DNA of 64,000 nucleotides. Origin: Bombus terrestris. Lineage: Eukaryota; Arthropoda; Insecta; Hymenoptera; Apidae. Below the pieces are notes generated by a model. The model saw nothing but the letters and a program-made list of their open reading frames with translations. It was not told the DNA's origin and ran no database searches. The position numbers were made by a program, and so were the translations under genes. Below are positions 38,281-51,400 of this stretch, one piece after another. Where the stretch lies: positions 124,001-188,000 of the forward strand of contig NW_025963602.1 in NCBI RefSeq assembly GCF_910591885.1, in the 5' to 3' direction. Numbering within the stretch: position 1 is the first letter of the stretch; each line of letters starts with the position of its first letter.

Positions 38281-39980
38281 TGTCCTACGTTGTCCCACGT
38301 TGTCCCACGTTGTCCCACGTTGTCCCACGTTGTCCCACGTTGTCCCACGATGTCCCACGTTGTCCAACGATGTCCAACGGTGTCCCACATTGTCCCACGT
38401 TGTCCCACGTTGTCCCACGTTGTCCCACGGTGTCCAAGGATGTCCAACGGTGTCCCACGTTGTCCCACGTTGTCCCACGTTGTCCCACGTTGTCCAACGA
38501 TGTCCAACGGTGTCCAACGGTGTCCCACGTTGTCCCACGTTGTCCCACGTTGTCCCACGGTGTCCAGCGGTGTCCAACGATGTCCAACGGTGTCCAACGG
38601 TGTCCCACGATGTCCACCGATGTCCACCGATGTCCAACGGTGTCCAACGGTGTCCAACGGTGTCCCACGTTGTCCCACGTTGTCCCACGTTGTCCCACGT
38701 TGTCCCACGTTGTTCCATGGTTTCCCACGGTGTCCAATGGTGTCCAACGATGTCCCACGTTGTCCCACGGTGTCCAGCGGTGTCCAACGATGTCCAACGG
38801 TGTCCAACGGTGTCCAACGGTGTCCAAGGATGTCCAACGGTGTCCCACGTTGTCCCACGTTGTCCCACGTTGTCCCACGTTGTCCAACGAAGTCCAACGG
38901 TGTCCAACGGTGTCCCACGTTGTCCCACGTTGTCCCACGTTGTCCCACGGTGTCCAGCGGTGTCCAACGATGTCCAACGATGTCCAACGATGTCCAACGA
39001 TGTCCAACGGTGTCCAACGGTGTCCAACGATGTCCAACGGTGTCCCACGGTGTCCAACGGTGTCCAACGATGTCCAACGGTGTCCAACGGTGTCCCACGA
39101 TGTCCACCGATGTCCAACGGTGTCCCACGTTGTCCCACGTTGTCCCACGTTGTCCCACGTTGTCCCACGATGTCCAACGGTGTCCAACGGTGTCCCACGG
39201 TGTCCCACGTTGTCCCACGTTGTCCCACGGTGTCCAACGATGTCCAACGGTGTCCCACGTTGTCCCACGTTGTCCCACGTTGTCCCACGTTGTCCCACGT
39301 TGTCCTACGTTGTCCCACGTTGTCCCACGTTGTCCCACGTTGTCCCACGTTGTCCCACGTTGTCCCACGATGTCCCACGTTGTCCAACGATGTCCAACGG
39401 TGTCCCACATTGTCCCACGTTGTCCCACGTTGTCCCACGTTGTCCCACGGTGTCCAAGGATGTCCAACGGTGTCCCACGTTGTCCCACGTTGTCCCACGT
39501 TGTCCCACGTTGTCCAACGATGTCCAACGGTGTCCAACGGTGTCCCACGTTGTCCCACGTTGTCCCACGTTGTCCCACGGTGTCCAGCGGTGTCCAACGA
39601 TGTCCAACGGTGTCCAACGGTGTCCCACGATGTCCACCGATGTCCACCGATGTCCAACGGTGTCCAACGGTGTCCAACGGTGTCCCACGTTGTCCCACGT
39701 TGTCCCACGTTGTCCCACGTTGTCCCACGTTGTTCCATGGTTTCCCACGGTGTCCAATGGTGTCCAACGATGTCCCACGTTGTCCCACGGTGTCCAGCGG
39801 TGTCCAACGATGTCCAACGGTGTCCAACGGTGTCCAACGGTGTCCAAGGATGTCCAACGGTGTCCCACGTTGTCCCACGTTGTCCCACGTTGTCCCACGT
39901 TGTCCAACGAAGTCCAACGGTGTCCAACGGTGTCCCACGTTGTCCCACGTTGTCCCACGTTGTCCCACGGTGTCCAGCGG
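37941..39980. repeat. Exact 1,020-bp tandem duplication (37,941-38,960 and 38,961-39,980)
   Basis: Position-by-position comparison at a shift of 1,020 shows no difference that I can see. It includes rare units TGTCCTACGT 38,281/39,301, TGTCCCACAT 38,381/39,401, TGTCCAAGGA 38,431/39,451, TGTTCCATGG 38,711/39,731, TGTCCAAGGA 38,821/39,841 and AGTCCAACGG 38,891/39,911. The copies are adjacent, and divergence begins at about 39,991. This is either the youngest duplication in the window or an assembly duplication. Confidence 0.93.
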
Positions 39981-41189
39981 TGTCCAACGATGTCCAACGG
40001 TGTCCAACGGTGTCCAACGGTGTCCAACGGTGTCCAACGGTGTCCAACGGTGTCCAACGCTGTCCAACGGTGTCCAACGGTGTCCAACGCTGTCCAACGA
40101 TGTCCAACGGTGTCCAACGATGTCCAACGATGTCCAACGATGTCCAACGATGTCCAACGGTGTCCAACGATGTCCAACGATGTCCAACGATGTCCAACGG
40201 TGTCCAACGGTGTCCAACGATGTCCAACGGTGTCCCACGGTGTCCAACGGTGTCCAACGATGTCCAACGGTGTCCAACGGTGTCCAACGGTGTCCCACGA
40301 TGTCCACCGATGTCCAACGGTGTCCCACGTTGTCCCACGTTGTCCCACGTTGTCCCACGTTGTCCCACGTTGTCCTACGTTGTCCCACGTTGTCCCACGT
40401 TGTCCCACGTTGTCCCACGTTGTCCCACGTTGTCCCACGATGTCCCACGTTGTCCAACGATGTCCAACGGTGTCCCACGTTGTCCCACGTTGTCCCACGT
40501 TGTCCCACGGTGTCCAAGGATGTCCAACGGTGTCCCACGTTGTCCCACGTTGTCCCACGTTGTCCCACGTTGTCCAACGATGTCCAACGGTGTCCAACGG
40601 TGTCCCACGTTGTCCCACGTTGTCCCACGTTGTCCCACGGTGTCCAGCGGTGTCCAACGATGTCCAACGGTGTCCAACGGTGTCCCACGATGTCCACCGA
40701 TGTCCAACGGTGTCCAACGGTGTCCAACGGTGTCCAACGGTGTCCAACGATGTCCAACGATGTCCAACGATGTCCAACGGTGTCCAACGGTGTCCCACGA
40801 TGTCCAACGGTGTCCCACGTTGTCCCACGTTGTCCCACGTTGTCCAACGGTGTCCCACGTTGTCCCACGTTGTCCCACGTTGTCCCACGTTGTCCCACGT
40901 TGTCCCACGTTGTCCCACGTTGTCCCACGGTGTCCAACGGTGTCCAACGATGTCCAAAGTTGTCCAACGGTGTCCCACGTTGTCCCACGTTGTCCCACGG
41001 TGTCCAACGATGTCCAACGGTGTCCCACGTTGTCCCACGTTTTCCCACGTTGTCCCACGGTGTCCAACGATGTCCAACGGTGTCCAACGGTGTCCCACGG
41101 TGTCCCACGTTGTCCCACGTTGTCCCACGGTGTCCAACGATGTCCAACGGTGTCCCACGTTGTCCCACGTTGTCCCACGTTGTCCCACG

Positions 41190-44100
41190 TTGTCCCACGT
41201 TGTCCCACGTTGTCCCACGTTGTCCCACGGTGTCCAACGATGTCCAGCGGTGTCCAACGGTGTCCAACGGTGTCCAACGATGTCCAACGATGTCCAACGG
41301 TGTCCCACGGTGTCCAACGGTGTCCAACGATGTCCAACGGTGTCCAACGGTGTCCCACGATGTCCACCGATGTCCCACGTTGTCCCACGTTGTCCCACGT
41401 TGTCCCACGTTGTCCCACGTTGTCCCACGTTGTCCCACGTTGTCCAACGATGTCCAACGGTGTCCCACGTTGTCCCACGTTGTCCCACGTTGTCCCACGT
41501 TGTCCCACGTTGTCCCACGTTGTCCAACGATGTCCAACGGTGTCCCACGTTGTCCCACGTTGTCCCACGTTGTCCCACGTTGTCCAACGATGTCCAACGG
41601 TGTCCCACGTTGTCCCACGTTGTCCCACGTTGTCCCACGTTGTCCCACGTTGTCCCACGTTGTCCAACGGTGTCCAACGGTGTCCCACGTTGTCCCACGT
41701 TGTCCCACGTTGTCCCACGTTGTCCCACGTTGTCCCACGATGTCCCACGTTGTCCAACGATGTCCAACGGTGTCCCACGTTGTCCCACGTTGTCCTACGT
41801 TGTCCCACGTTGTCCCACGTTGTCCCACGTTGTCCCACGGTGTCCAACGGTGTCCAACGATGTCCAACTGTGTCCAACGGTGTCCCACGTTGTCCCACGT
41901 TGTCCCACGTTGTCCCACGTTGTCCCACGTTGTCCCACGGTGTCCAACGATGTCCAACGGTGTCCAACGGTGTCCCACGGTGTCCCACGTTGTCCCACGT
42001 TGTCCCACGGTGTCCAACGATGTCCAACGGTGTCCCACGCTGTCCCACGTTGTCCCACGTTGTCCCACGTTGTCCCACGGTGTCCAACGATGTCCAACGG
42101 TGTCCCACGTTGTCCCACGTTGTCCCACGTTGTCCCACGTTGTCCCACGTTGTCCCACGATGTCCCACGTTGTCCCACGTTGTCCCACGTTGTCCCACGT
42201 TGTCCCACGTTGTCCCACGTTGTCCCACGGTGTCCAACGGTGTCCCACGTTGTCCCACGTTGTCCCACGTTGTCCCACGTTGTCCCACGTTGTCCCACGT
42301 TGTCCCACGTTGTCCCACGTTGTCCCACGGTGTCCAACGATGTCCAACGGTGTCCCACGTTGTCCCACGTTGTCCCACGTTGTCCCACGTTGTCCCACGT
42401 TGTCCCACGTTGTCCCACGTTGTCCCACGGTGTCCAACGGTGTCCAACGATGTCCAACTGTGTCCAACGGTGTCCCACGTTGTCCCACGTTGTCCCACGT
42501 TGTCCCACGTTGTCCCACGTTGTCCCACGTTGTCCCACGTTGTCCCACGTTGTCCCACGATGTCCCACGTTGTCCAACGTTGTCCCACGGTGTCCCACGT
42601 TGTCCCACGTTGTCCCACGTTGTCCCACGTTGTCCCACGGTGTCCAACGATGTCCATCGGTGTCCCACGTTGTCCCACGTTGTCCCACGTTGTCCCACGT
42701 TGTCCAACGATGTCCAACGGTGTCCAACGGTGTCCCACGTTGTCCCACGTTGTCCCACGTTGTCCCACGGTGTCCAGCGGTGTCCAACGATGTCCAACGG
42801 TGTCCAACGGTGTCCCACGATGTCCACCGATGTCCAACGGTGTCCAACGGTGTCCAACGGTGTCCAACGGTGTCCAACGATGTCCAACGATGTCCAACGA
42901 TGTCCAACGGTGTCCAACGGTGTCCCACGATGTCCAACGGTGTCCCACGTTGTCCCACGTTGTCCCACGTTGTCCCACGTTGTCCCACGTTGTCCCACGT
43001 TGTCCCACGTTGTCCCACGGTGTCCAACGGTGTCCAACGATGTCCAAAGTTGTCGAACGGTGATCCACGTTGTCCCACGTTGTCCCACGGTGTCCAACGA
43101 TGTCCAACGGTGTCCCACGTTGTCCCACGTTTTCCCACGTTGTCCCACGGTGTCCAACGATGTCCAACGGTGTCCAACGGTGTCCCACGTTGTCCCACGT
43201 TGTCCCACGTTGTCCCACGTTGTCCCACGGTGTCCAACGATGTCCAGCGGTGTCCAACGGTGTCCCACGGTGTCCAACGGTGTCCAACGGTGTCCCACGG
43301 TGTCCAACGGTGTCCCACGTTGTCCCACGTTGTCCCACGGTGTCCAACGGTGTCCAACGATGTCCAACTGTGTCCAACGGTGTCCCACGTTGTCCCACGT
43401 TGTCCCACGTTGTCCCACGTTGTCCCACGTTGTCCCACGTTGTCCCACGGTGTCCAACGATGTCCAGCGGTGTCCAACGGTGTCCAACGGTGTCCAACGA
43501 TGTCCAACGATGTCCAACGGTGTCCCACGGTGTCCAACGGTGTCCAACGATGTCCAACGGTGTCCAACGGTGTCCCACGATGTCCACCGATGTCCCACGT
43601 TGTCCCACGTTGTCCCACGTTGTCCCACGTTGTCCCACGTTGTCCCACGTTGTCCCACGTTGTCCAACGATGTCCAACGGTGTCCCACGTTGTCCCACGT
43701 TGTCCCACGTTGTCCCACGTTGTCCCACGTTGTCCCACGTTGTCCAACGATGTCCAACGGTGTCCCACGTTGTCCCACGTTGTCCCACGTTGTCCCACGT
43801 TGTCCAACGATGTCCAACGGTGTCCCACGTTGTCCCACGTTGTCCCACGTTGTCCCACGTTGTCCCACGTTGTCCCACGTTGTCCAACGGTGTCCAACGG
43901 TGTCCCACGTTGTCCCACGTTGTCCCACGTTGTCCCACGTTGTCCCACGTTGTCCCACGATGTCCCACGTTGTCCAACGATGTCCAACGGTGTCCCACGT
44001 TGTCCCACGTTGTCCTACGTTGTCCCACGTTGTCCCACGTTGTCCCACGTTGTCCCACGGTGTCCAACGGTGTCCAACGATGTCCAACTGTGTCCAACGG

Positions 44101-45450
44101 TGTCCCACGTTGTCCCACGTTGTCCCACGTTGTCCCACGTTGTCCCACGTTGTCCCACGGTGTCCAACGATGTCCAACGGTGTCCAACGGTGTCCCACGG
44201 TGTCCCACGTTGTCCCACGTTGTCCCACGGTGTCCAACGATGTCCAACGGTGTCCCACGCTGTCCCACGTTGTCCCACGTTGTCCCACGTTGTCCCACGG
44301 TGTCCAACGATGTCCAACGGTGTCCCACGTTGTCCCACGTTGTCCCACGTTGTCCCACGTTGTCCCACGTTGTCCCACGATGTCCCACGTTGTCCCACGT
44401 TGTCCCACGTTGTCCCACGTTGTCCCACGTTGTCCCACGTTGTCCCACGGTGTCCAACGGTGTCCCACGTTGTCCCACGTTGTCCCACGTTGTCCCACGT
44501 TGTCCCACGTTGTCCCACGTTGTCCCACGTTGTCCCACGTTGTCCCACGGTGTCCAACGGTGTCCAACGATGTCCAACTGTGTCCAACGGTGTCCCACGT
44601 TGTCCCACGTTGTCCCACGTTGTCCCACGTTGTCCCACGTTGTCCCACGTTGTCCCACGTTGTCCCACGTTGTCCCACGATGTCCCACGTTGTCCAACGA
44701 TGTCCAACGGTGTCCCACGTTGTCCCACGTTGTCCCACGTTGTCCCACGTTGTCCCACGGTGTCCAACGATGTCCATCGGTGTCCCACGTTGTCCCACGT
44801 TGTCCCACGTTGTCCCACGTTGTCCAACGATGTCCAACGGTGTCCAACGGTGTCCCACGTTGTCCCACGTTGTCCCACGTTGTCCCACGGTGTCCAACGG
44901 TGTCCAACGATGTCCAACGGTGTCCAACGGTGTCCCACGATGTCCACCGATGTCCAACGGTGTCCAACGGTGTCCAACGGTGTCCAACGGTGTCCAACGA
45001 TGTCCAACGATGTCCAACGATGTCCAACGGTGTCCAACGGTGTCCCACGATGTCCAACGGTGTCCCACGTTGTCCCACGTTGTCCCACGTTGTCCCACGT
45101 TGTCCCACGTTGTCCCACGTTGTCCCACGTTGTCCCACGGTGTCCAACGGTGTCCAACGATGTCCAAAGTTGTCGAACGGTGATCCACGTTGTCCCACGT
45201 TGTCCCACGGTGTCCAACGATGTCCAACGGTGTCCCACGTTGTCCCACGTTTTCCCACGTTGTCCCACGGTGTCCAACGATGTCCAACGGTGTCCAACGG
45301 TGTCCCACGTTGTCCCACGTTGTCCCACGTTGTCCCACGTTGTCCCACGGTGTCCAACGATGTCCAGCGGTGTCCAACGGTGTCCCACGGTGTCCAACGG
45401 TGTCCAACGGTGTCCCACGGTGTCCAACGGTGTCCCACGTTGTCCCACGT
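41190..45450. repeat. 2.1-2.2 kb tandem duplication (41,190-43,330 and 43,400-45,450)
   Basis: Spacing is 2,220 bp for TGTCCTACGT 41,791/44,011 and TGTCCCACGC 42,031/44,251. It is 2,120 bp for TGTCCAACTG 42,451/44,571, TGTCCATCGG 42,651/44,771 and the TGATCCACGT stop unit 43,061/45,181. One copy therefore gained or lost 10 units between about 42.0 and 42.4 kb. At 42,771 the unit is TGTCCAGCGG, and at 44,891 it is TGTCCAACGG. Confidence 0.88.
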
Positions 45451-46059
45451 TGTCCCACGTTGTCCCACGTTGTCCCACGATGTCCCACGTTGTCCAACGA
45501 TGTCCAACGGTGTCCCACGTTGTCCCACGTTGTCCTACGTTGTCCCACGTTGTCCCACGTTGTCCCACGTTGTCCCACGTTGTCCCACGGTGTCCAACGG
45601 TGTCCAACGATGTCCAACGGTGTCCAACGGTGTCCCACGTTGTCCCACGTTGTCCCACGTTGTCCCACGTTGTCCCACGATGTCCCACGTTGTCCAACGA
45701 TGTCCAACGGTGTCCCACGTTGTCCCACGTTGTCCTACGTTGTCCCACGTTGTCCCACGTTGTCCCACGTTGTCCCACGTTGTCCCACGTTGTCCCACGG
45801 TGTCCAACGGTGTCCAACGATGTCCAACGGTGTCCAGCGGTGTCCCACGTTGTCCCACGTTGTCCCACGTTGTCCCACGTTGTCCCACGGTGTCCAACGA
45901 TGTCCAACGGTGTCCCACGTTGTCCCACGTTGTCCCACGTTGTCCCACGTTGTCCCACGTTGTCCCACGTTGTCCCACGTTGTCCCACGTTGTCCCACGT
46001 TGTCCCACGATGTCCCACGTTGTCCCACGGTGTCCAACGATGTCCCACGTTGTCCCACG

Positions 46060-48230
46060 TTGTCCTACGGTGTCCAGCGGTGTCCAACGGTGTCCCACGT
46101 TGTCCCACGTTGTCCCACGTTGTCCCACGTTGTCCCACGTTGTCCCACGTTGTCCCACGTTGTCCCACGTTGTCCCACGTTGTCCCACGTTGTCCAACGA
46201 TGTCCAACGGTGTCCCACGTTGTCCCACGTTGTCCCACGTTGTCCCACGTTGTCCCACGGTGTCCAACGATGTCCCATGTTGTCCCACGTTGTCCCACGT
46301 TGTCCAACGATGTCCAACGGTGTCCAACGGTGTCCCACGTTGTCCCACGTTGTCCCACGTTGTCCCACGGTGTCCAACGGTGTCCAACGGTGTCCCACGA
46401 TGTCCACCGATGTCCAACGGTGTCCAACGGTGTCCAACGGTGTCCAACGGTGTCCAACGATGTCCAACGATGTCCAACGATGTCCAACGGTGTCCAACGG
46501 TGTCCCACGATGTCCAACGGTGTCCCACGTTGTCCCACGTTGTCCCACGTTGTCCCACGTTGTCCCACGTTGTCCCACGTTGTCCCACGTTGTCCCACGG
46601 TGTCCAACGATGCCCAACGGTGTCCCACGTTGTCCAACGGTGTCCCACGTTGTCCCACGTTGTCCCACGTTGTCCCACGTTGTCCCACGTTGTCCCACGT
46701 TGTCCCACGTTGTCCCACGTTGTCCCACGTTGTCCCACGTTGTCCCACGGTGTCCAACGGTGTCCAACGATGTCCAACGGTGTCCAACGGTGTCCCACGA
46801 TGTCCACCGATGTCCCACGTTGTCCCACGTTGTCCCACGTTGTCCCACGTTGTCCCACGTTGTCCCACGTTGTCCCACGTTGTCCCACGTTGTCCCACGT
46901 TGTCCCACGTTGTCCCACGGTGTCCAACGATGTCCAACGGTGTCCCACGTTGTCCCACGTTGTCCCACGTTGTCCCACGTTGTCCAACGATGTCCAACGG
47001 TGTCCAACGGTGTCCCACGTTGTCCCACGTTGTCCCACGTTGTCCCACGGTGTCCAACGATGTCCAACGGTGTCCCACGTTGTCCCACGTTGTCCCACGT
47101 TGTCCCACGTTGTCCCACGTTGTCCCACGTTGTCCCACGTTGTCCCACGTTGTCCCACGTTGTCCCACGTTGTCCCACGTTGTCCCACGTTGTCCCACGT
47201 TGTCCCACGTTGTCCCACGTTGTCCCACGATGTCCCACGTTGTCCAACGATGTCCAACGGTGTCCCACGTTGTCCCACGTTGTCCCACGTTGTCCCACGT
47301 TGTCCCACGGTGTCCAACGATGTCCAACGGTGTCCCACGTTGTCCCACGTTGTCCCACGTTGTCCCACGTTGTCCAACGATGTCCAACGGTGTCCAACGG
47401 TGTCCCACGTTGTCCCACGTTGTCCCATGTTGTCCCACGGTGTCCAGCGGTGTCCAACGATCTCCAACGGTGTCCAACGGTGTCCCACGATGTCCACCGA
47501 TGTCCACCGATGTCCAACGGTGTCCAACGGTGTCCAACGGTGTCCCACGTTGTCCCACGTTGTCCCACGTTGTCCCACGTTGTCCCACGTTGTTCCATGG
47601 TTTCCCACGGTGTCCAATGGTGTCCAACGATGTCCAACGGTGTCCAACGGTGTCCAACGATGTCCAACGATGTCCAACGATGTCCAACGGTGTCCAACGG
47701 TGTCCAACGGTGTCCAACGGTGTCCAACGATGTCCAACGATGTCCAACGGTGTCCAACGATGTCCAACGATGTCCAACGATGTCCAACGGTGTCCAACGG
47801 TGTCCAACGGTGTCCAACGGTGTCCAACGGTGTCCAACGGTGTCCAACGGTGTCCAACGGTGTCCAACGCTGTCCAACGATGTCCAACGGTGTCCAACGA
47901 TGTCCAACGATGTCCAACGATGTCCAACGATGTCCAACGGTGTCCAACGGTGTCCAACGATGTCCAACGGAGTCCCACGGTGTCCAACGGTGTCCAACGA
48001 TGTCCAACGGTGTCCAACGGTGTCCCACGATGTCCACCGATGTCCAACGGTGTCCCACGTTGTCCCACGTTGTCCCACGTTGTCCCACGTTGTCCCACGA
48101 TGTCCAACGGTGTCCAACGGTGTCCCACGGTGTCCCACGTTGTCCCACGTTGTCCCACGGTGTCCAACGATGTCCAACGGTGTCCCACGTTGTCCCACGT
48201 TGTCCCACGTTGTCCCACGTTGTCCCACGT
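46060..48230. repeat. 2-kb segment with diverged duplicate 9.8 kb upstream, copy 2
   Basis: Partner of 36,240-38,280. It contains a 36-unit AAC-type block at 47,611-47,970, introduced by the TGTTCCATGG-TTTCCCACGG module at 47,591, and one odd unit TCTCCAACGG at 47,461. Confidence 0.72.
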
Positions 48231-48400
48231 TGTCCTACGTTGTCCCACGTTGTCCCACGTTGTCCCACGTTGTCCCACGTTGTCCCACGTTGTCCCACGA
48301 TGTCCCACGTTGTCCAAGGATGTCCAACGGTGTCCCACATTGTCCCACGTTGTCCCACGTTGTCCCACGTTGTCCCACGGTGTCCAAGGATGTCCAACGG

Positions 48401-51400
48401 TGTCCCACGTTGTCCCACGTTGTCCCACGTTGTCCAACGATGTCCAACGGTGTCCAACGGTGTCCCACGATGTCCACCGATGTCCACCGATGTCCAACGG
48501 TGTTCAACGGTGCCCAACGGTGTCCCACGTTGTCCCACGTTGTCCCACGTTGTCCCACGTTGTCCCACGTTGTTCCATGGTTTCCCACGGTGTCCAATGG
48601 TGTCCAACGATGTCCAACGGTGTCCAACGGTGTCCAACGGTGTCCAACGGTGTCCAACGGTGTCCAACGGTGTCCAACGGTGTCCAACGATGTCCAACGA
48701 TGTCCAACGGTGTCCAACGATGTCCAACGATGTCCAACGATGTCCAACGGTGTCCAACGGTGTCCAACGGTGTCCAACGGTGTCCAACGGTGTCCCACGA
48801 TGTCCAACGATGTCCAACGGTGTCCCACGTTGTCCCACGTTGTCCCACGTTGTCCCACGTTGTCCCACGATGTCCAACGGTGTCCAACGGTGTCCCACGG
48901 TGTCCCACGGTGTCCCACGTTGTCCCACGGTGTCCAACGATGTCCAACGGTGTCCCACGTTGTCCCACGTTGTCCCACGTTGTCCCACGTTGTCCCACGT
49001 TGTCCCACGTTGTCCCACGTTGTCCCACGTTGTCCCACGTTGTCCCACGTTGTCCCACGTTGTCCCACGATGTCCCACGTTGTCCAACGATGTCCAACGA
49101 TGTCCAACGATGTCCAACGATGTCCAACGGTGTCCAACGGTGTCCCACGATGTCCAACGGTGTCCCACGTTGTCCCACGTTGTCCCACGTTGTCCCACGT
49201 TGTCCCACGTTGTCCCACGTTGTCCCACGTTGTCCCACGGTGTCCAACGGTGTCCAACGATGTCCAAAGTTGTCCAACGGTGTCCCACGTTGTCCCACGT
49301 TGTCCCACGGTGTCCAACGATGTCCAACGATGTCCCACGTTGTCCCACGTTGTCCCACGTTGTCCCACGGTGTCCAACGGTGTCCAACGATGTCCAAAGT
49401 TGTCCAACGGTGTCCCACGTTGTCCCACGTTGTCCCACGGTGTCCAACGATGTCCAACGATGTCCCACGTTGTCCCACGTTTTCCCACGTTGTCCCACGG
49501 TGTCCAACGATGTCCAACGGTGTCCAACGGTGTCCCACGGTGTCCCACGTTGTCCCACGTTGTCCCACGGTGTCCAACGATGTCCAACGGTGTCCCACGT
49601 TGTCCCACGTTGTCCCACGTTGTCCCACGTTGTCCCACGTTGTCCCACGTTGTCCCACGTTGTCCCACGGTGTCCAACGATGTCCAGCGGTGTCCAACGG
49701 TGTCCCACGGTGTCCAACGGTGTCCAACGGAGTCCCACGGTGTCCAACGGTGTCCCACGTTGTCCCACGTTGTCCCACGTTGTCCCACGTTGTCCCACGA
49801 TGTCCCACGTTGTCCAACGATGTCCAACGGTGTCCCACGTTGTCCCACGTTGTCCTACGTTGTCCCACGTTGTCCCACGTTGTCCCACGTTGTCCCACGT
49901 TGTCCCACGTTGTCCCACGGTGTCCAACGGTGTCCAACGATGTCCAACGGTGTCCAACGGTGTCCCACGTTGTCCCACGTTGTCCCACGTTGTCCCACGT
50001 TGTCCCACGATGTCCCACGTTGTCCAACGATGTCCAACGGTGTCCCACGTTGTCCCACGTTGTCCCACGTTGTCCCACGTTGTCCCACGTTGTCCCACGT
50101 TGTCCCACGTTGTCCCACGTTGTCCCACGGTGTCCAACGGTGTCCAACGATGTCCAACGGTGTCCAGCGGTGTCCCACGTTGTCCCACGTTGTCCCACGT
50201 TGTCCCACGGTGTCTAACGATGTCCAACGGTGTCCCACGTTGTCCCACGTTGTCCCACGTTGTCCCACGTTGTCCCACGTTGTCCCACGTTGTCCCACGT
50301 TGTCCCACGATGTCCCACGTTGTCCCACGGTGTCCAACGATGTCCCACGTTGTCCCACGTTGTCCTACGGTGTCCAGCGGTGTCCAACGGTGTCCCACGT
50401 TGTCCCACGTTGTCCCACGTTGTCCCACGTTGTCCCACGTTGTCCCACGTTGTCCCACGTTGTCCCACGTTGTCCCACGTTGTCCACCGATGTCCAACGG
50501 TGTCCAACGGTGTCCAACGGTGTCCAACGGTGTCCAACGATGTCCAACGATGTCCAACGATGTCCAACGGTGTCCAACGGTGTCCCACGATGTCCAACGG
50601 TGTCCCACGTTGTCCCACGTTGTCCCACGTTGTCCCACGTTGTCCCACGTTGTCCCACGTTGTCCCACGTTGTCCCACGTTGTCCCACGGTGTCCAACGA
50701 TGCCCAACGGTGTCCCACGTTGTCCAACGGTGTCCCACGTTGTCCCACGTTGTCCAACGGAGTCCCACGGTGTCCAACGGTGTCCCACGTTGTCCCACGT
50801 TGTCCCACGTTGTCCCACGTTGTCCCACGATGTCCCACGTTGTCCAACGATGTCCAACGGTGTCCCACGTTGTCCCACGTTGTCCTACGTTGTCCCACGT
50901 TGTCCCACGTTGTCCCACGTTGTCCCACGTTGTCCCACGTTGTCCCACGGTGTCCAACGGTGTCCAACGATGTCCAACGGTGTCCAACGGTGTCCCACGT
51001 TGTCCCACGTTGTCCCACGTTGTCCCACGTTGTCCCACGATGTCCCACGTTGTCCAACGATGTCCAACGGTGTCCCACGTTGTCCCACGTTGTCCCACGT
51101 TGTCCCACGTTGTCCCACGTTGTCCCACGTTGTCCCACGTTGTCCCACGTTGTCCCACGGTGTCCAACGGTGTCCAACGATGTCCAACGGTGTCCAGCGG
51201 TGTCCCACGTTGTCCCACGTTGTCCCACGTTGTCCCACGGTGTCTAACGATGTCCAACGGTGTCCCACGTTGTCCCACGTTGTCCCACGTTGTCCCACGT
51301 TGTCCCACGTTGTCCCACGTTGTCCCACGTTGTCCCACGATGTCCCACGTTGTCCCACGGTGTCCAACGATGTCCCACGTTGTCCCACGTTGTCCCACGG

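Noticed and set aside
23..43063. A 14,346-codon open reading frame, and many other very long frames on both strands, as genes
   Set aside because: No common unit has a stop codon in any frame, and 10 bp is not a multiple of 3, so all three frames of a strand read the same decapeptide. There is no unique start region, domain, intron pattern or frame-specific constraint. Starts such as TTG are simply part of the repeat unit.
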